From assembly GCA_035515075.1 (NCBI GenBank), contig DATJBZ010000017.1, forward strand, positions 184,487 to 248,486: 64,000 bases of DNA. Reading direction: 5' to 3'. How positions within the stretch are numbered: position 1 is the stretch's first letter; each line of letters begins with the position of its first letter. Below, one piece after another: positions 60,275-64,000 of the stretch. The notes beneath the pieces are model-generated. The model was not told where the DNA came from and ran no database searches. It saw only the letters and a program-made list of their open reading frames with translations. Source of the DNA: Moheibacter sp035515075 (GTDB lineage Bacteria; Bacteroidota; Bacteroidia; Flavobacteriales; Weeksellaceae). Position numbers and translations under genes: made by a program.

Positions 60275-63200
60275 ATGAATAATTATATTTTAAGACTATT
60301 CTGCCTATTTACATTTTTGTATGGAAGTATAGTATATGCTGATGGGTCACGAGATTTATACCCATCTGGAAAAACAGGACATAGAGCTTTTTTACGCTCT
60401 ACTTCAAGTACAACTGGAACTATAGGAATTGGAGCAGGAGATGCTTATCCTTATGCGAATAGAGGAACGCATTATGTGTATGCTAAGGCGGGAGAAACTA
60501 TTTTATTAGCTTCTTCTGCACAAGGATTTGGAACAACTGCAGCCATACGTTATAATAACCGAGAAAAAATTCAGTTGTATGGACCAAATGGGGTACAAAT
60601 CACATTAAACGTAGGTACAACAGCTACAAGTAATGGAAACAATGTTTTAGGAAATATCGGAAGTCGTACACAAGAATTGGCTGGTCCAAGTTTGACAAGT
60701 GGTGGAACTTTGGGTACAACAGGAACTTATAAACCTATCGAATATACAGTACCTGTAGGCGGAGATGGTGTTTATTTGGTTCACTTTTTAGCCTTAGGAA
60801 CAAATGACCCTAATAATTCTTCAGTTCTTGCAAATAGTAATTGGACACAAGGCAGCAGTGCCAATATCGCAGCTTGGGATGTTTCTATACGTTCTAATAC
60901 GACCTTAATATCTGGTCGTGTTTATTTTAATACACTTGGTCTTTCTACAGGGAATTATGGAACAAATCATCAGAATGAAAGATTTTATGGCATTTTTTAT
61001 GCCATGACAAAAGATGGTTATTATTATAGAATCAATAATAACGGAGTGAATGGTGTTTTTTGGCAATTCTATGTCAATAACTTTGGGTTTGTTAATAATG
61101 CGAATACCGAAACAGGTCAGTATCCACTTTACAGATCATTGAATACAAACAGTGCTACTGATGTTAGAATTCCAGATCCAAACGTGTTAGACACTAAAGT
61201 TGTAACACATAAAATATTTTATACGCTCCCAAGTCAGGATTTACCTCTAACAGCAGAAGGAGCTCGTTATAATACGACTGCGCCAAGAGCTTATACAGTA
61301 GGTGCTGGAACAACGTGGTTGAGGAACCCAAATGTAATAGAACCAGAAGTTATCGACGCAAACATTGTTGGAGTTGAAGGAATAGCTAATATGATTGGAA
61401 AAAAAGGAGGTGTAATTAATTTCAATTCTACTACAACAGGAATATACAATGTTAAAATTCATATACCTGCTATTGGTTTTGTACGTGATTTAGCAGGTAC
61501 TGCAAACATTGGTTCCAATTCTATTTATTGGGATGGAAAAAACAATGCAGGTGTTGAACTTCCAAGAGGAAATCATCAAGCTTATTTAAGAGTAACTATA
61601 CAAACAGGTGAGGTACACTTTCCTTTCCTTGATGTAGAATACAATACACAGGGTATTATCATCGACCGAATAGAATTAAATCCTGTTAACAATCTTTGGG
61701 AAGAAAAAGGAAATACAGTTTATTGGGACGACAGAGATGTAACACCTTGGGATACAAATTGGGGTTCTAATCCAAGAACGAATTTAGAAGGAAGCTCTTC
61801 TTTTGTTAATGGACATTTATGGAATATTCGAAATAATGATATTAATGCACAATTTGGGAATAGTAAGGCATTAGACACTTGGACGTATGTTAAAAATGAA
61901 GATGTTGATATTCCTTTAAATCTCATGGTCAAAGAAGCAGATTTAGCAATTACATCTGTTACGCCTGATAAAACGAGCATCAATTTAGAGGATGAAATTA
62001 CTTATACTGTAAAAGTAAAAAACAATGGACCAGATGATGCAGAAGGTGCTACGTTTACTTTTAAAATCCCAGAAGGAGTAGATCCTATAAACATTATTTT
62101 CAATGGAAATGGATGCGGAACAGAAAGTATAGCATTAGTATATGATGCTGCTACACGTACTTACACTTCGACATTAGATTTGCCAAACGGTTGTGAAATC
62201 ACGTATGACATCATTGTAAAAGCAAACAATCCACCATTTGGAGCTTTAGAAGTAGAAGCTGGTATTTTACGACCAAATGACACGTTTGACCCAGATGCAA
62301 CAAATACTAATCCTAATGCGCCGATTGGAACGGCACAAGAAGAATGTCAAAACAATGGGCAAGGGGGAGTCTGTAATAATGTGAACACAAACAATAGTGT
62401 AGTATTTTCAATTGATCATTGCTTTAATGGCGATTGTAATCCAAATACTTATGTTAATAGTAATGATCCTAACACTATAGAGTATGACAATATCGTAAGT
62501 GTATTCCATTCATCTATGATACGCGAAGCAGATGGAACTGTTAAAATTTGGGGAGCTGGAACACGACATAATGGTTCAGGAACTTCAAATCATTATTTAG
62601 TTCCTATGGAAGTAAATAGCACGAATTACCCTTTATTAACTGGCAAAGTATTAAAATTCGCAGCAGCGAGTAATGTACAAACACAACAATTTGCTGTATT
62701 AACAACAGATGGATTGTTTACATGGGGTAATCAAGGTATTTTAATTCCAGCAAGTCTTCAAACAGCAGGTACATTCAAAAAACAAAGTATTGGAACATAT
62801 GGTGTAACTGGAACAAAAGCAGACGGATTGCCAAATGGAGTAAAGCCAGAAGATGTAAAAATGATGTTTGGAACTTATCAAACATTAGCCATTATAACGT
62901 GTACAGGTGACGCTTGGGTTTTATCTCAAAATGGAAATCTATATGGAGATGGTGCAACTGATAATAACACAAATGATGCTGTTTGGCATAGAGTGACCAC
63001 TTCTGAGGCTGGAAACCCTTTATTGAATGGTGTAGTTGCTGTGAGAGGTACATTAAATGGATTGATGGCATTGACCAGTACAGGCGAAATTTATACTTGG
63101 GGAACTGGCGTTCGTTTAGGTGACAATACGGCTGCTGCAAATAGAACACATGCTACCAAAATGACTTTACCAACTGGTGTCACACCAAAAATGATTGGAA

Positions 63201-64000
63201 TGACACGTTCAAATGATGGATTGACACATTATGTTTTAGCTACTGATGGGCATTTATATGCTTTGGGAGAAAATGGAATGAGACAATTAGGAAATGGAGG
63301 AACTGCTGACAGCAATGTTTGGATTCAAGTAATTGCAACTTCTGGAACAAATACTTTAGGAGGAAATATTGTATGGATCAGCCCACAAGAGCATGAAGGT
63401 GGAGATTATCCTGCCATCAATATTTTGACTGATGAAAAGAAGCTTTGGGCTTGGGGTGGAAATAACGGAAATATGATTGGTGGTACAAATACTGGCTCTA
63501 ACAATCCTATGTATATGCCTGGAAGTGTCACAGGAGCTTACAATGCAGGGAAATTAAACTTAGACGATACGTTAATTGCGGTAGAAACAGGAGGACATAC
63601 AACTTTGACGATTAAAGAAAACTCTTCAAAATTTGGTTATGTTGGACATAGAACCAATGGTAGTATGGCAAATGGTTCTACCGGTACAGGTAATGATTCT
63701 GAATACAACTTTGCTGAAACATCAAACGTCTTGCTTTGTGGTGCTGAAACAGGTGAAGAAATTTGCTACAAACCAGGTATGTTTGATGTTGATGAAAACT
63801 TTCCAACCAAAATAGGAATTTCTTCATTGAGAATGACCGAATCAACAGAATGGCCTAGCGCACGCCAAGGCGCATGGATTGCTTTGGAAGCCAAAACCAA
63901 AGGATTTGTTCCCAACCGATTGACCCAAGCGCAAGTTGATGCGATACCAGCGGCAAATTTGGTCAAAGGCATGATGGTGTACAATAGCACTGAGGACTGT
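60275..64000 (+). CDS. Large exported RCC1-repeat/DUF11 protein, 5' part (continues past the window)
   Basis: Open for 1242 codons to the last base. Signal peptide (LRLFCLFTFLYGSIVYA). About residues 1-560 form a beta-rich ectodomain; ~565-690 a DUF11 domain (DLAITSVTPDKTSINLEDEI, TVKVKNNGPDDAEGATF); ~740-1110 RCC1-like propeller blades (LTTDGLFTWGNQG, LTSTGEIYTWGTG, LATDGHLYALGENG, LTDEKKLWAWGGNNG). The C-terminus, where a T9SS sorting signal would lie, is outside the window. Probably an adhesin-like surface protein. Confidence 0.85.
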   Translation, partial: MNNYILRLFCLFTFLYGSIVYADGSRDLYPSGKTGHRAFLRSTSSTTGTIGIGAGDAYPYANRGTHYVYAKAGETILLASSAQGFGTTAAIRYNNREKIQLYGPNGVQITLNVGTTATSNGNNVLGNIGSRTQELAGPSLTSGGTLGTTGTYKPIEYTVPVGGDGVYLVHFLALGTNDPNNSSVLANSNWTQGSSANIAAWDVSIRSNTTLISGRVYFNTLGLSTGNYGTNHQNERFYGIFYAMTKDGYYYRINNNGVNGVFWQFYVNNFGFVNNANTETGQYPLYRSLNTNSATDVRIPDPNVLDTKVVTHKIFYTLPSQDLPLTAEGARYNTTAPRAYTVGAGTTWLRNPNVIEPEVIDANIVGVEGIANMIGKKGGVINFNSTTTGIYNVKIHIPAIGFVRDLAGTANIGSNSIYWDGKNNAGVELPRGNHQAYLRVTIQTGEVHFPFLDVEYNTQGIIIDRIELNPVNNLWEEKGNTVYWDDRDVTPWDTNWGSNPRTNLEGSSSFVNGHLWNIRNNDINAQFGNSKALDTWTYVKNEDVDIPLNLMVKEADLAITSVTPDKTSINLEDEITYTVKVKNNGPDDAEGATFTFKIPEGVDPINIIFNGNGCGTESIALVYDAATRTYTSTLDLPNGCEITYDIIVKANNPPFGALEVEAGILRPNDTFDPDATNTNPNAPIGTAQEECQNNGQGGVCNNVNTNNSVVFSIDHCFNGDCNPNTYVNSNDPNTIEYDNIVSVFHSSMIREADGTVKIWGAGTRHNGSGTSNHYLVPMEVNSTNYPLLTGKVLKFAAASNVQTQQFAVLTTDGLFTWGNQGILIPASLQTAGTFKKQSIGTYGVTGTKADGLPNGVKPEDVKMMFGTYQTLAIITCTGDAWVLSQNGNLYGDGATDNNTNDAVWHRVTTSEAGNPLLNGVVAVRGTLNGLMALTSTGEIYTWGTGVRLGDNTAAANRTHATKMTLPTGVTPKMIGMTRSNDGLTHYVLATDGHLYALGENGMRQLGNGGTADSNVWIQVIATSGTNTLGGNIVWISPQEHEGGDYPAINILTDEKKLWAWGGNNGNMIGGTNTGSNNPMYMPGSVTGAYNAGKLNLDDTLIAVETGGHTTLTIKENSSKFGYVGHRTNGSMANGSTGTGNDSEYNFAETSNVLLCGAETGEEICYKPGMFDVDENFPTKIGISSLRMTESTEWPSARQGAWIALEAKTKGFVPNRLTQAQVDAIPAANLVKGMMVYNSTEDC

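Overview
The window is chromosomal DNA of a member of the Bacteroidota, most likely class Flavobacteriia. The evidence is TAnnTTTG-type promoter boxes without Shine-Dalgarno sites, a DUF4270 lipoprotein, lone GT5-type 'glycogen synthase' domains, a TPR/AraC regulator of the Chryseobacterium/Elizabethkingia type, and a large RCC1-repeat surface protein. The species cannot be named from sequence reading alone.

Layout. 1-2302: host genes (end of an SGNH hydrolase, comEC). About 2370-38280: a complete-looking Mu-like transposable prophage of roughly 36 kb, inserted between comEC and clpB. 38453-64000: host genes. These are clpB, a cystathionine gamma-synthase, a PhoR/PhoB-like pair, a trpB2 gene behind a classical Trp-codon attenuator, two envelope proteins, glmS, a DUF4270 lipoprotein, a glycogen-synthase-like protein, panC-panD, a flippase-like membrane protein, ruvC and an SMR transporter. 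Next comes a decayed, duplicated accessory region with an nhaA remnant, an AraC/TPR regulator and a conserved 240-bp repeat. A long RCC1/DUF11 exported protein runs off the end.

Prophage logic. At the left end a LexA/CI-type self-cleaving repressor is transcribed leftward and faces a Cro/Ner-like gene across an operator region. The early rightward genes encode a MuA-like transposase, a MuB-like ATPase, a RecA-like ATPase, DUF3164, a MazG-like protein, a DUF4406 protein and many small unknowns. Two short accessory genes (a membrane protein at 12926-13300 and a secreted protein at 13928-14467) look like morons. Late genes are split into two divergent blocks. The leftward block (22809 down to 14468) carries terminase, portal/head morphogenesis, DUF1320, tape measure and tail completion. 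The rightward block (22977-36119) carries protease/scaffold, capsid, sheath, tube, frameshifted chaperone, baseplate, fibres and lysis. Both start from one control region holding three copies of a 13-bp palindrome at an exact 21-bp period, with a promoter-like box about 30 bp away on each side. The right end carries a compact thymidylate-synthase-family enzyme whose specificity residue reads as Asp (dCMP-type), and an adenine methylase.

Most unusual: (i) two tRNA-like RNAs just before the transposase gene, one reduced to acceptor plus T arm and one with a stunted anticodon arm, each behind a copy of the same dyad/promoter module; (ii) a portal-head protein with a nuclease-toxin-like C-terminus; (iii) the dCMP-type ThyA homologue; (iv) a long inverted repeat whose loop can pair with an upstream segment; (v) the phased late operators; (vi) a duplicated host element ending in a hairpin with a covarying base pair.

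The exact prophage termini could not be fixed. TTTGCCGA occurs in direct orientation at both edges and is the best target-duplication candidate.
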